A stretch of DNA of 64,000 nt from GCA-003244245 sp050700115 (GTDB lineage: Bacteria > Actinomycetota > Actinomycetes > Mycobacteriales > Pseudonocardiaceae). A model generated the notes under the pieces. That model made no database searches, had not been told where the DNA came from, and was given only the letters and a program-made list of their open reading frames with translations. Of this stretch, positions 45,060-55,147 are shown one piece after another. Every line of letters starts with the position of its first letter. Position 1 is the first letter of the stretch. The translations under genes were made by a program, and so were the position numbers. The DNA lies in NCBI GenBank assembly GCA_050700115.1, contig JBOHGG010000003.1, positions 62,001-126,000 on the forward strand. The letters are read 5' to 3'.

Positions 45060-45569
45060 TCACCGGTGCAGGGTCAGCAATACCTCCTCGGCCACGCTCT
45101 CAGCGCAGCGACCAGTCGTCGACACCACGGCCTTCGACACCGCTTCATAGATCGGGCGTCGTTCTGACAGTAACTTCCGCAAGTGCGCCCGGGGATGCGG
45201 GAGCAGCCACGGATGCAGCGGAACCAGTCCCTCACGACGAAGCAGCTCGTCGAGTTCCACGTCGAGGAACACCGTGTGAAACGGTTCCAGCTGCTCTTGG
45301 ATTCCTGAGTTCAATGGCGTGCCACCACCAAGAGCGAGCACTCCCGCATGGTCGGCGAGGACCGCGCCGATAAGGCCGCACTCAGCCTCGCTGAACCTCT
45401 CCCTCCCCAGCTTTACCACCAGCTCGCCTGCCGGAAGGCCGAACTCATTCTGCAAGTCATCATCGAAGTCACGAAACGATACACCCAGCTTGTCAGCCAC
45501 CAGCCGCCCCACGGTGCTCTTTCCAGAACCCGGAGGACCGATGAGGATCAGAATAGGTCCGTTCGTCAT
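45060..45569 (-). CDS. aroK: Shikimate kinase, divergent
   Basis: Phosphorylates shikimate with ATP. The 169-aa protein has the P-loop LIGPPGSGKSTVGRLVADKLG, a DDDLQ acidic site where most family members have DTD, the arginine of GRERFSEAE, LALGGGTPLN and a LID containing SERRPIYEAVS. These fit AroK function, but the wording differs from the usual actinobacterial proteins, and base composition is a little lower than in aroB and aroC. Replacement by transfer is possible. GGAGGAG lies before the ATG. The position between aroC and aroB supports the call. Confidence 0.88.
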   Translation of the reverse strand: MTNGPILILIGPPGSGKSTVGRLVADKLGVSFRDFDDDLQNEFGLPAGELVVKLGRERFSEAECGLIGAVLADHAGVLALGGGTPLNSGIQEQLEPFHTVFLDVELDELLRREGLVPLHPWLLPHPRAHLRKLLSERRPIYEAVSKAVVSTTGRCAESVAEEVLLTLHR

Positions 45570-45626
45570 GCTTGGCGATCTCCTCCGTTGCGGCACTGCA
45601 CTGAATGCGCGCAGCGCCGTCGCGGG

Positions 45627-46805
45627 TCAGTGTGGGCGGGAGGCCTCGAGGTACGAGTGGGCGTTGCGGATGGTTTCGGGGAGGGCGTCTCCGCCGAACT
45701 TCTCCAGCGCGGCATCGGCGAGCACGAGCGCGACCATCGCTTCGGCGACCACGCCCGCCGCGGGCACCGCACACACGTCGGAGCGCTGGTTGATCGCGAC
45801 AGCCGCCTCACCGGTGGCGACGTCGACCGTAGCCAGGGCTTTGGGCACGGTGGAGATCGGCTTCATCGCTACCCGGACCCGCAGCACCTCTCCATTGGTC
45901 ATGCCACCTTCCAGACCGCCGGCGCGGTTGGTGGCCCGCATCACACCGTCGGGCCCGGGCGCCATCTCGTCGTGTGCCGCGCTGCCCCGGCGGCGCGCGG
46001 TGGCGAACCCGTCCCCCACCTCGACACCCTTCATGGCCTGAATACCCATCAACGCGCCGGCAAGCCGGGCATCCAACCGCCGGTCGGCGTGCACGAAGGA
46101 ACCCAGACCCACCGGCAGCCCGTGCACCACGACCTCGACCACGCCACCGAGGGTGTCACCGTCGCGCTTGGCGGCGTCCACTTCGGCGATCATCGCCGCG
46201 GAGACGTCCTCCGCGTACGCCCGCACCGGGCTGGCGTCGATCCGTTCCAGATCACCGGGTGCCGGCAGCGCCCCTGCCGGGGCGTCCACCTCCCCCAGCG
46301 ACACGACATGGGAGAGCACCTCGACGCCCAGCGCCTGGCGCAGGAACGCCTTGGCGACCGTGCCCAGCGCAACCCGGGAGGCAGTCTCGCGGGCGCTGGC
46401 CCGCTCCAGCACCGGCCGGGCATCATCGAAGCCATACTTGGTCATCCCGGCCAGGTCGGCGTGGCCCGGGCGGGGCCGCGTGAGCGGCGCGTTGCGGGCC
46501 TGCGCGGCCAACAGATCCGGGTCCACCGGATCGGCCGCCATCACGGTCTCCCACTTGGGCCACTCGGTGTTGCCGATCCGGATCGCCACTGGGCCTCCCA
46601 GGGTCCGGCCATGCCGGATGCCGCCCAGCAGGTCTACCTCGTCGGCCTCGAACTTCATCCGCGCGCCCCGCCCGTACCCGAGCCGGCGGCGAGCCAGCTC
46701 GGCTTGGACGTCCTTGGACGTGACCTCAACCCCGGCGACCATGCCCTCCAGCACGGCGACCAGGGCCGGGCCATGCGACTCCCCAGCAGTGATCCAGCGC
46801 AGCAC
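45627..46805 (-). CDS. aroC: Chorismate synthase
   Basis: FMN-dependent last step to chorismate. The GTG start gives VLRWITAGESHGPALVAVLEGMVAGV, the family N-terminal signature. Also seen: RRLGYGRGARMKFEADEVDLLGGIRHGRTLGGPVAI, PGHADLAGMTKYGFDDARPVLERASARETASRVALG and MTNGEVLRVRVAMKPISTVPKAL. At 392 aa it is full length. It is the last conserved gene before the accessory block that starts at about 46.8 kb. Confidence 0.97.
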   Translation of the reverse strand: MLRWITAGESHGPALVAVLEGMVAGVEVTSKDVQAELARRRLGYGRGARMKFEADEVDLLGGIRHGRTLGGPVAIRIGNTEWPKWETVMAADPVDPDLLAAQARNAPLTRPRPGHADLAGMTKYGFDDARPVLERASARETASRVALGTVAKAFLRQALGVEVLSHVVSLGEVDAPAGALPAPGDLERIDASPVRAYAEDVSAAMIAEVDAAKRDGDTLGGVVEVVVHGLPVGLGSFVHADRRLDARLAGALMGIQAMKGVEVGDGFATARRRGSAAHDEMAPGPDGVMRATNRAGGLEGGMTNGEVLRVRVAMKPISTVPKALATVDVATGEAAVAINQRSDVCAVPAAGVVAEAMVALVLADAALEKFGGDALPETIRNAHSYLEASRPH

Positions 46806-47000
46806 GGAGCCATCTTCCCACGCGCCCCGGCGCTGCCCCCGAGCTCATCCCTCCGCGAGGGCGGCGACCGCGGGGACGGCCCCAGATGTGGGCCGACCGC
46901 GCAACAGCCGGTACACCACCAAGCCGACCACCACCAGCGCGGCCACGAACAGCACCGCAGCCGCCGCTCGACCGCCGCCGCCCCACCACTAACGATGCGA
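46806..47000 (-). other. Stretch upstream of aroC, possible relic of a membrane ORF
   Basis: About 200 bases without a supportable gene. On the minus strand an open frame after a stop reads AAAAVLFVAALVVVGLVVYRLLRG and ends AVAALAEG, a plausible single membrane helix of roughly 48 codons with only GTG initiators and no clear Shine-Dalgarno. It may be a tiny gene or the remnant of a larger one. The adjoining bases are a broken PIN toxin gene. Confidence 0.25.
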
Positions 47001-47160
47001 TCAGGCTGTTCGCCATGGGTCGATCACGTCGATCCCGGTGTCGCGGAAGTCCTTGAGGGTTGCGCGTGGCCAAAGCCGCGTCATGAGTGCGGCAAATGGA
47101 CGCGATCTGCGCGTCGAATCCGTCGATGGGCAGGCCGGCACGGTCACGACGCGGTCACGG
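47001..47160 (-). pseudogene. VapC/PIN toxin remnant with frameshift
   Basis: One minus-strand frame reads GLPIDGFDAQIASICRTHDAALATRN, the next frame continues LKDFRDTGIDVIDPWRTA and a stop. Together these match the C-terminal third of a VapC PIN protein (the usual ATRN..KDF....I.VI.PW ending), broken by one extra base. Upstream residues are lost. M. tuberculosis carries a vapBC pair between aroC and the prepilin peptidase gene, so this may be the decayed equivalent. Confidence 0.6.
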
Positions 47161-47207
47161 CCTGGTCGGTGTCGACTAGCCTGATGTCGACGAGCGCGGA
47201 GGTGACT

Positions 47208-48053
47208 GTGGGGGACCATCGATCGAGCACCGTGGTGGCGCACTACTCACACGGTGAGTTGTTGGCGGCGATTCTGCGGGGGTTGGCCGCGACGGGCAAG
47301 CCGACCGATCGGATCGACGCCGATGACCTCGCGGCGGGGGATGAGTTCCACATCGGCGGTCGGGCGGCTACCGCAGCGTTGTTCGACCAGCTCGGCTGGC
47401 GGCCCGGGGTCCAGGTACTGGATGTGGGCTGCGGTATCGGGGGACCGGCCCGGTATCTGGCGCGGCACCGGGATGCCCGCGTCACCGGCGTCGACCTGAC
47501 CCCGGAGTTCGTTGAGGTCGCCCGCGAGCTCACCCGCAGGTGCGGGCTCGCCGATGTGGTGGAATTCCAGGTTGGCAACGGCCTGGAGCTGCCGATCCCC
47601 GACGGCGGCGTCGATGCCGCCTGCCTACTGCATGTCGGGATGAACATCGAGGACAAGTCGCGGCTGTTCGCCGAGGTACGGCGGGTGGTACGACCGGGCG
47701 GGTGGTTCGCGGTCTATGACGTGATGCAGGTTCGCGCCGGCGAGATCGACTACCCAGTACCGTGGGCCAGCGATGCCGAGGCGAGTTTCGTGGCTGAGCG
47801 CGAGACCTACCGGCGGCTGTTGGAGGAGGCGGGGTTCCGGGTCGAGCACGAGCGGGACCGTCGGGAGTTCGGCATCGAGTTCTTTTCCCGCCTGCGCGCG
47901 TCGTGGACTCAAGGGCCACCGCCGTTGGGCCCGCACATCGTGATCGGGCATGACTTCGTCACCAAGATGGCCAACCTGGTCGCGGCGATGCAGCGAGGGC
48001 TCCTCGCACCAACCGAGATGATCAGTACCGCCACCGGGGGCCGGCCGCCGTGA
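47208..48053 (+). CDS. Class I SAM-dependent methyltransferase
   Basis: Product of 281 aa. Seen: DEFHIGGRAATAALFDQLGWRPGVQVLDVGCGIGGPARYLA, an FHIGGR lead-in and motif I as in sarcosine/dimethylglycine-type N-methyltransferases, then GVDLTPEFVEVARELTRRCGL and VRPGGWFAVYDVMQVRAGEIDYPVPWA. The GTG start has GGAGG five bases before it; an ATG eight codons upstream is the alternative. Substrate is not determined; glycine-betaine-type or other small amines are possibilities by motif only. Confidence 0.85.
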   Translation: MGDHRSSTVVAHYSHGELLAAILRGLAATGKPTDRIDADDLAAGDEFHIGGRAATAALFDQLGWRPGVQVLDVGCGIGGPARYLARHRDARVTGVDLTPEFVEVARELTRRCGLADVVEFQVGNGLELPIPDGGVDAACLLHVGMNIEDKSRLFAEVRRVVRPGGWFAVYDVMQVRAGEIDYPVPWASDAEASFVAERETYRRLLEEAGFRVEHERDRREFGIEFFSRLRASWTQGPPPLGPHIVIGHDFVTKMANLVAAMQRGLLAPTEMISTATGGRPP

Positions 48054-48153
48054 GTCTGACCGAGCGGACCCCTTCGGCGCTGCTGGCGTGGCGCTGGCCG
48101 AGCGCTGAGGGATCGATTACCGTCCACCCCCGCCGCCGTCCTACGGTGTAGTT

Positions 48154-48987
48154 GTGCGTATCCGGATCATCGACGCGTTCACCGACCGGCCGTTCGCCGG
48201 CAACCCTGCGGCCGTCTGCCTGCTGGACGCCGATGCCTGGCCCGACCAGTTATGGATGCAGCGGGTCGCCGCCGAATTGAATCTGTCCAACACCGCCTTC
48301 GCCCACCCGCTGCCCGAGGGCGCTGACGCTGACTGGGCACTGCGCTGGTTCACCCCGGCCGTCGAGGTCGACCTGTGCGGGCACGCCACCCTGGCCACCG
48401 CGCACGCTCTGCACAGCGACCGGGGAATCGCAGGCACCGTCCGGTTCAGCAGCCGCAGCGGAGTCCTGATCGCCCACACCAACCAAGACGGCAGTGTCAC
48501 GTTGGACTTCCCGGCCGCTCCTGTCACCGAGGCAGCTGTCCCCGACGGTCTCGCCGACGCCCTCAGCGCCAAGCCCGACACCGTCTACGGCACCGGTGCC
48601 CTCGGCGACCTGCTCGCTGTCCTCCCTGATGAGGCAGCCATCCGCATCCTGGCCCCGGACGTCACCGCGCTGGACCATCTGACCCGCCGCGACGGCCTCC
48701 GCGGGGTGATCGCCACCGCCCCGGCATCGAATCCGGGCAGCGGCTACGACTTCGTCTCCCGCTTCTTCGCACCCGCCCTGGGCATCCGCGAGGATCCGGT
48801 CACCGGCAGCGCGCACACCGCCCTGGCCCCCTACTGGTCGAGCCGCCTGGGCCGGGACAGCCTCACCGGGCTGCAGGCGTCGGCCCGTAGCGGCCTGGTC
48901 CGCACCGCCGTCCACGGCGATCGGGTCCACCTCACCGGGCACGCGATCACCGTCCTCGACGGCATCCTGCATCACACGGTCGGGTAA
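48154..48987 (+). CDS. PhzF-family isomerase/epimerase homologue, catalytic Glu replaced
   Basis: A 277-aa member of the PhzF/DapF-like fold: IRIIDAFTDRPFAGNPAAVCLL at the start, WFTPAVEVDLCGHATLATAHAL in the middle, RFFAPALGIREDPVTGSAHTALAPYW towards the end. The segment that normally reads NLSETAF, with the catalytic Glu, is NLSNTAF here. The change removes the general acid/base known from PhzF, so the chemistry may differ. The GTG start lies 100 bases after the methyltransferase; an operon is possible. Confidence 0.88.
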   Translation: MRIRIIDAFTDRPFAGNPAAVCLLDADAWPDQLWMQRVAAELNLSNTAFAHPLPEGADADWALRWFTPAVEVDLCGHATLATAHALHSDRGIAGTVRFSSRSGVLIAHTNQDGSVTLDFPAAPVTEAAVPDGLADALSAKPDTVYGTGALGDLLAVLPDEAAIRILAPDVTALDHLTRRDGLRGVIATAPASNPGSGYDFVSRFFAPALGIREDPVTGSAHTALAPYWSSRLGRDSLTGLQASARSGLVRTAVHGDRVHLTGHAITVLDGILHHTVG

Positions 48988-49004
48988 GAACGTCCGTCAG
49001 CCGA

Positions 49005-49120
49005 TCACGCCAGTGCACCGCGTCGAGCCGGTCGAACCTCCCGCCGGTACACAAGGGCAGCGATGGTCGATGTCGAGGACCCGGACCATGCGGTGGCCGA
49101 GATCAACACGATAGATCGCG
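49005..49120 (-). pseudogene. RelE/ParE toxin C-terminal relic
   Basis: A minus-strand frame reads RAIYRVDLGHRMVRVLDIDHRC, after which one frame gives PCVPAGGS and the next LVYRREVRPARRGALA and a stop. YRVD...RMVRVLDIDHR..VYRR closely resembles the C-terminal beta-hairpin of RelE/ParE toxins, interrupted by a frameshift. It begins at the very end of ureD. Short, so the call is tentative. Confidence 0.4.
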
Positions 49121-49831
49121 CGCGGCGCGGTCGAGCAGCACAGTGACGGCTGCGGGGTTATCGCCGAGGGCGAACAGCAGCCAGCCTGGGCCGTCGAGCG
49201 CCGAGCACGCCCAGCGCAGTCCCGGCTCCTCGCCAGCGAGCTCCGGTGGCCTAGCACTTCCCTCCCCCACGACCGCCAGCATCCCGACAATGCGCGCGCC
49301 ACCAGTGCCGCCTGGTCCGGCGAGCACCGGATCGGCGCCGTCCAGCAGCAGGGTGTGCGCCAGGAGGGGGACACCGTCGCACTCGACGATGAACGCACCG
49401 TGGAACCGCCCGCCACGCTGACCGGCGCGGCCGAGCACCACCACCTCGCGCAGCATGGCCCGAGCCCCGCGCTGCAGTGCGACGGTCATGCTGCTGCGCA
49501 GCTCGACGCCGTCGCAGATGACAGTGGGCTCCGGACGCCAATCCAGCACCGCACCATCAGCAAGGTCGGCGGCTATGATCCACTGCGCCGCCGCCGCGGG
49601 GCTGCTCGGCTGCACCACGGTGGCGGCTGCGGAGCGCACCTGTAGGCAGGTACCGGCCCCGAGGTGGACGTCCAACGCCAGCTCATCGCCACCCAGCGGA
49701 CCGCCCGCAGCCTGCACCAGGTGCACCTGGTTCGGGCCGGTCTGGCGTAACACGACCGGAGGAGCGCACCGCCACCGCAGGCACGCAGCGTCCGGGCCGG
49801 GTTCAGCGACAATCTCGGCCCGTGCCCTCAT
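49103..49831 (-). CDS. ureD: Urease accessory protein UreD
   Basis: Scaffold that binds apo-urease and UreFG for nickel insertion. The 242-aa protein has the beta-rich pattern of the family: QVHLVQAAGGPLGGDELALDVHLGAGTCLQVRSAAATVVQPS, LDWRPEPTVICDGVELRSSMTVAL and REVVVLGRAGQRGGRFHGAF. Its ATG overlaps the ureG stop by four bases. The end coincides with a toxin relic, so the last residues may not be original. Confidence 0.93.
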   Translation of the reverse strand: MRARAEIVAEPGPDAACLRWRCAPPVVLRQTGPNQVHLVQAAGGPLGGDELALDVHLGAGTCLQVRSAAATVVQPSSPAAAAQWIIAADLADGAVLDWRPEPTVICDGVELRSSMTVALQRGARAMLREVVVLGRAGQRGGRFHGAFIVECDGVPLLAHTLLLDGADPVLAGPGGTGGARIVGMLAVVGEGSARPPELAGEEPGLRWACSALDGPGWLLFALGDNPAAVTVLLDRAARDLSC

Positions 49832-50487
49832 TGGTGTACGGATGACCGAAGCAGGCCGCGCAGCCAGTCCACGACCGGCCCGGCGTCGGGCTGCTCGCGC
49901 AATGAGATCAGCACGGTGGGCCGATCGCCGCGAGCAGCCGCGGCGTCCCGGCGCATCACGTCGAGATCGGCGCCGACCAGCAGGGCGAGATCGATCTTGT
50001 TGATCACCAGCAGGTCGGAGCGGGTGACCCCGGGCCCGCCCTTGCGGGGCACCTTGTCGCCACCGGCGACGTCGAGCACGAACACCTGCGCGTCGATCAG
50101 GCCGTAGCTGAACGTGGCGGTGAGATTGTCCCCGCCACTTTCCACCAGCACCAGATCGGGGTCGTGGCGCGCGGTGAGTTCCTCCACGGCGTCCAGGTTG
50201 GCGGTGATGTCGTCACGAATCGCGGTATGCGGGCAACAGCCGGTGCGCACTGCCCGGATCCGCTCGTCGGGCAGCACCCCGTTGGTGCGCAGGAAGTCGG
50301 CATCTTCGGTGGTGTAGATGTCGTTGGTCACCACCACCAGCGACAGCTCGTCGCGCAGCGTCCGGCACAGCGCGGCGACCAGCGCGGTCTTGCCGCTGCC
50401 GACCGGCCCGCCGATGCCGATCCGCAGCGCGCGGTCCCCGCGGCCAGCCGCCGGGATCGGCATCGAGTTCGGTTGCTCACGACGCAA
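49828..50487 (-). CDS. ureG: Urease accessory GTPase UreG
   Basis: Nickel-dependent GTPase that powers urease maturation. Seen: IGIGGPVGSGKTALVAALC (P-loop), VVVTNDIYTTEDADFLRTNGVL, RTGCCPHTAIRDD (the CxH nickel site is CPH), VLVESGGDNLTATFSY and NKIDLALLVGADLDVM. The start may be a TTG (GGAGG eight bases before it) or an ATG eight codons on. The gene overlaps ureF and ureD at either end. Confidence 0.96.
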   Translation of the reverse strand: MRREQPNSMPIPAAGRGDRALRIGIGGPVGSGKTALVAALCRTLRDELSLVVVTNDIYTTEDADFLRTNGVLPDERIRAVRTGCCPHTAIRDDITANLDAVEELTARHDPDLVLVESGGDNLTATFSYGLIDAQVFVLDVAGGDKVPRKGGPGVTRSDLLVINKIDLALLVGADLDVMRRDAAAARGDRPTVLISLREQPDAGPVVDWLRGLLRSSVHQ

Positions 50488-51162
50488 AGAGGGTCACCTC
50501 CGTGCGAGCGTGCAGTTCGGCCAGCACCTCCGGTAGCGGGGTACCAGTGCTGGGCAGCAGGCGGGTGTCGCGCTGGGCGACTGCCTCGCGCGCCGCCCGA
50601 GTCGCCACCAGCGCCACCTGCTCGGCGGGCCCGGCCGCGCGCGCCTGCACCGCGGCGACGGCGATCGGGTCCAGCCCGAGCAGCCGCACCGCGGCGGCGC
50701 ACGCCCCGCCGAGCAGGTGGTGCAGCGCTAGCAATGCCGCCGCGTCAGGACCGTCGCCGACGGCGGCAACCACGGCACCGAGGACCAGCGGGTGATGCGG
50801 GCGGCCCGTCTGACCCAGCGTCTCAAGGGCAGTCGACGGCCAGACCCGCTGGGCCGTACGAAGCAGGGCCTTGCCCTGCGCCCGGGACGCTTCCCGCATG
50901 GCAGCCGACGGCATGCGGGCGCTCACCGCGGCATCCCAACGGCCCCAGTCCGAGCCGGTGTCGGCGGTCAGCAGGCAGCCTGCAGCGGCCACCGCGGCAA
51001 TCACCGGACCGCTGCCGCGCAACCGGCCCGCCAGGAACAGCGTGAGATCGGCCTCATCACGCAGCAGGCCGCGCTCGACGGCCGCCTCCACCCCGCCGGA
51101 GTGCGCATGCCCTCCGGCGGGCAACCGTGAATCGGCCAAGAGCAACGAGCCCAGGGTCACCA

Positions 51163-51163
<1 letters not shown>
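50477..51163 (-). CDS. ureF: Urease accessory protein UreF
   Basis: GTPase-activating-like partner of UreG, all helical, 228 aa. Seen: LGSLLLADSRLPAGGHAHSGGVEAAVERGL, the typical LxxxDSxxPxGxxxHSxGxE motif, and HHPLVLGAVVAAVGD. The ATG overlaps the ureBC stop by one base (TGATG). ureE is absent, as in most actinobacteria. Confidence 0.94.
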
Positions 51164-53225
<2,062 letters not shown>

Positions 53226-53229
<4 letters not shown>

Positions 53230-53528
53230 TGCACCGGCCGATACACGGTGACGAGCTTCGTGCCGTCCGGGAAGGTCGCCTCCACCTGCACCGAAGTGAT
53301 CATCTCCGGTATCCCGTCCAGGACGTCGTTGCGGCCCAACACCCGCTGTCCCCCCGCCATCAGCTCAGCGACACTGCGCCCGTCTCGTGCCGCCTCCAGT
53401 ACCCAGGAGGTGATCACGGCGACGGCCTCGGGGTAGTTGAGCCGCAATCCCCTCGCCCGTCGGTCCCGGGCCAACTGGCCCGCCACATGGACGAGAAGCT
53501 TCTCCTGCTCATGCGGGGACAGCAGCAT
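53226..53528 (-). CDS. ureA: Urease gamma subunit
   Basis: Small structural subunit, 100 aa: MLLSPHEQEKLLVHVAGQLARDRRARGLRLNYPEAVAVITSWVLEAARDG and VEATFPDGTKLVTVYRPV. The ATG is preceded by GGAGG. It overlaps the fused ureBC by four bases and heads the ure operon. Urea for it should come from the urt transporter encoded nearby. Confidence 0.97.
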
Positions 53529-53905
53529 GTCCGTTCCTCCTTGCCATTTCTGGTGACACACTAACCGGGCTTCGCCCCATCCAGACCAGGCGTGTTCCCT
53601 GGCTGACTTGCCCGTGAACTCGACGTCAGGGACATTTCAGTCCGGCCAGACGTCACTCTCGTCGAGTTCACGGGCGCGGCATCGGCAGACACCCGCCCGA
53701 CTATTGCCTGCCGTGCCGCCTCAGCGCTCTCATCGGCGACCTGCCGTGCTGCTGACCTCATCGACGCCGAGGTCAGCCAGGTACTGCGCGGCGGTGCGAC
53801 GAGACGGCCCGCACTGCGCTTCGTGCACTGCCGGAAATGATCGACTACCGCTACCCGCACACCGGGGGTTGGCGCAGCGGGCGTCGCGCAGCCTCCCGTG
53901 GGCTG
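53529..53905. other. Intergenic stretch upstream of ureA
   Basis: About 375 bases without a supportable gene. The part next to ureA should hold the urease promoter. A long inverted repeat occupies 53610-53675 (separate entry). Near 53700-53850 the minus strand can be read as HEAQCGPSRRTAAQYLADLGVDE, vaguely like a helix-turn-helix, but it has no intact frame on either side; it may be a gene fragment. Confidence 0.3.
53610..53675. repeat. 66-bp inverted repeat, 16-bp perfect arms
   Basis: Arms GCCCGTGAACTCGACG (53610-53625) and CGTCGAGTTCACGGGC (53660-53675) flank a 34-base centre. It is far longer than a typical operator and has the size of a miniature palindromic element or a very stable hairpin. 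It lies about 80 bases upstream of ureA. Only one copy is seen in the window. Confidence 0.7.
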
Positions 53906-54415
53906 TCACACCGTCTGCTGCGCCACCTGCGGCAAACGGACCCCCGCGAGGATCCGTCCCGCGGCGTCGGCGGCGGAGAAGCCGGCCGCGATCCACCGCG
54001 CGGCCAGCGCCACTGGGTGCACCCCGGTCCCGGCAGCATCGTCTCGCACTACGTGCGCCAACTTGATCAGCTCAGCGTCCCAGCACACGTAGCCGATACC
54101 GTGCCGACTGCGAGTGCCGGGGCCAGCGGACGAATCGCGGAACAGCTGCAGCCCGCGTTCGGCGAGCAGCTCGCGGGCCAGCGGCTCCGGCTCCGGTTGC
54201 GAGATCGGCACGCCTGAGCTGATCCAGTCTATGATCTTCCTGGGCGCCATGCCGGGGCCGAGCTCGTGAAGCTCCAACGTCCACGAGGTCCCCACCGAGC
54301 GGCACCACACCGCGGCCAGTACGGGCGCCGACGCAACCGCGTCGTCCGACGTTGCTTGCCCGGCACGCTTCCGACCGGTTGCCGTCGAGGACGCCTCCGG
54401 TGCGGTTGTACTCAT
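53906..54415 (-). CDS. Hypothetical protein, 169 aa
   Basis: Second gene of a leftward pair; its ATG overlaps the stop of the upstream gene by four bases. Not recognised. It has a low-complexity Ser/Thr/Ala N-terminus (about 30 residues), then VWCRSVGTSWTLELHELGPGMAPRKIIDWISSG, a segment ELLAERGLQLFRDSSAGPGTRSRHGIGYVCWD, and a C-terminal helix pair with VALAARWIAAGFSAADAAGRI. No signal peptide or membrane helix. Genes of this kind often accompany mobile or regulatory loci in actinomycetes. Confidence 0.6.
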   Translation of the reverse strand: MSTTAPEASSTATGRKRAGQATSDDAVASAPVLAAVWCRSVGTSWTLELHELGPGMAPRKIIDWISSGVPISQPEPEPLARELLAERGLQLFRDSSAGPGTRSRHGIGYVCWDAELIKLAHVVRDDAAGTGVHPVALAARWIAAGFSAADAAGRILAGVRLPQVAQQTV

Positions 54416-54828
54416 TTCACACCGCCTGAACCGACGCGCTGCACAATCGAAACCCGTTCCCGGTGGGCATCGTGGTCATCACTGCACGCTGGTTCACGGC
54501 GGACCGGGTCCGTCGGCGATACTTCAGTAATAATCTGAGCCGAATTGCCCTGATGTGGGATCGTCAGCGTATCAATCACCTCAATCCGCAGCATTTCAGC
54601 GATTCGTCCAATAACTTCGCCCGCCTCATGCACAGCTTCATGCGCCGCGTAGGAACGGTACGCGCGGAATGACATGTTCCCCGTGGCGGAATTCGCGCGC
54701 CACAATCTGATATGGTACTCCGCAATCCTTAGTGCGGCTTGCGCCTGGTACACCTCGGCGAGGAGCCCGTCAGCCTCGTCTACGAACGGTGGAAAAGTGG
54801 GTACGCTGGGCGGGTCCGGGTAGTACAT
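54412..54828 (-). CDS. Hypothetical protein, 138 aa, Pro-rich start and helical core
   Basis: First gene of the leftward pair, with GGAGG seven bases before the ATG. The N-terminus is MYYPDPPSVPTFPPFVDEADGLLAEVYQAQ, then a helical part (ALRIAEYHIRLWRANS, YAAHEAVHEAGEVIGRIAEML). I do not recognise a family. GC is clearly lower than in the flanking ure genes, which suggests a separate origin. Translation is coupled to the next gene by ATGA. Confidence 0.6.
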   Translation of the reverse strand: MYYPDPPSVPTFPPFVDEADGLLAEVYQAQAALRIAEYHIRLWRANSATGNMSFRAYRSYAAHEAVHEAGEVIGRIAEMLRIEVIDTLTIPHQGNSAQIITEVSPTDPVRREPACSDDHDAHRERVSIVQRVGSGGVK

Positions 54829-55147
54829 GCAACACCTCCGAACGTGCGACGACGGGGCGTCCCAAATGGTGATGAGTCACCGACGAATAAGCGCCGATGC
54901 CGCGAGGAAGACGGCCAAAAAGAACGGCCCAGCGGCATATCACTCCACACACGAAATCGCTGTGGCTGGCCGCGCTTCCGGACCGTGCCACGAACGTAGC
55001 ACGTCACGGGGGGTGGCGGGTAGACCTCACCAGCACCCCATGGGACACTAACTGGTGTCGGGGGTACTCCGAGCCGTCAAGCCAGTGGCGACCCATCTGC
55101 GATGAAAGTTCAACCCGGGGTCGCCACTCCGAGATCGGTCCGATCCG
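54829..55147. promoter_or_regulatory. Divergent intergenic region with an 11-bp-arm hairpin
   Basis: About 320 bases between the leftward hypothetical pair and the rightward GAF-ANTAR gene, with no credible ORF. At 55084-55128 there are perfect inverted arms AGTGGCGACCC and GGGTCGCCACT around a 23-base loop, ending 19 bases before the ANTAR start codon. It may be an operator or a leader hairpin. Confidence 0.45.

Noticed and set aside
45348..48053. 900-codon plus-strand frame ending in a methyltransferase
   Set aside because: Its first two thirds are antisense to aroK and aroC. Only the part after the GTG at 47208, behind GGAGG, is protein-like.
53700..53850. Possible helix-turn-helix gene on the minus strand (SRRTAAQYLADLGVDE)
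   Set aside because: No intact frame, start or homologous flank; at best a gene fragment.
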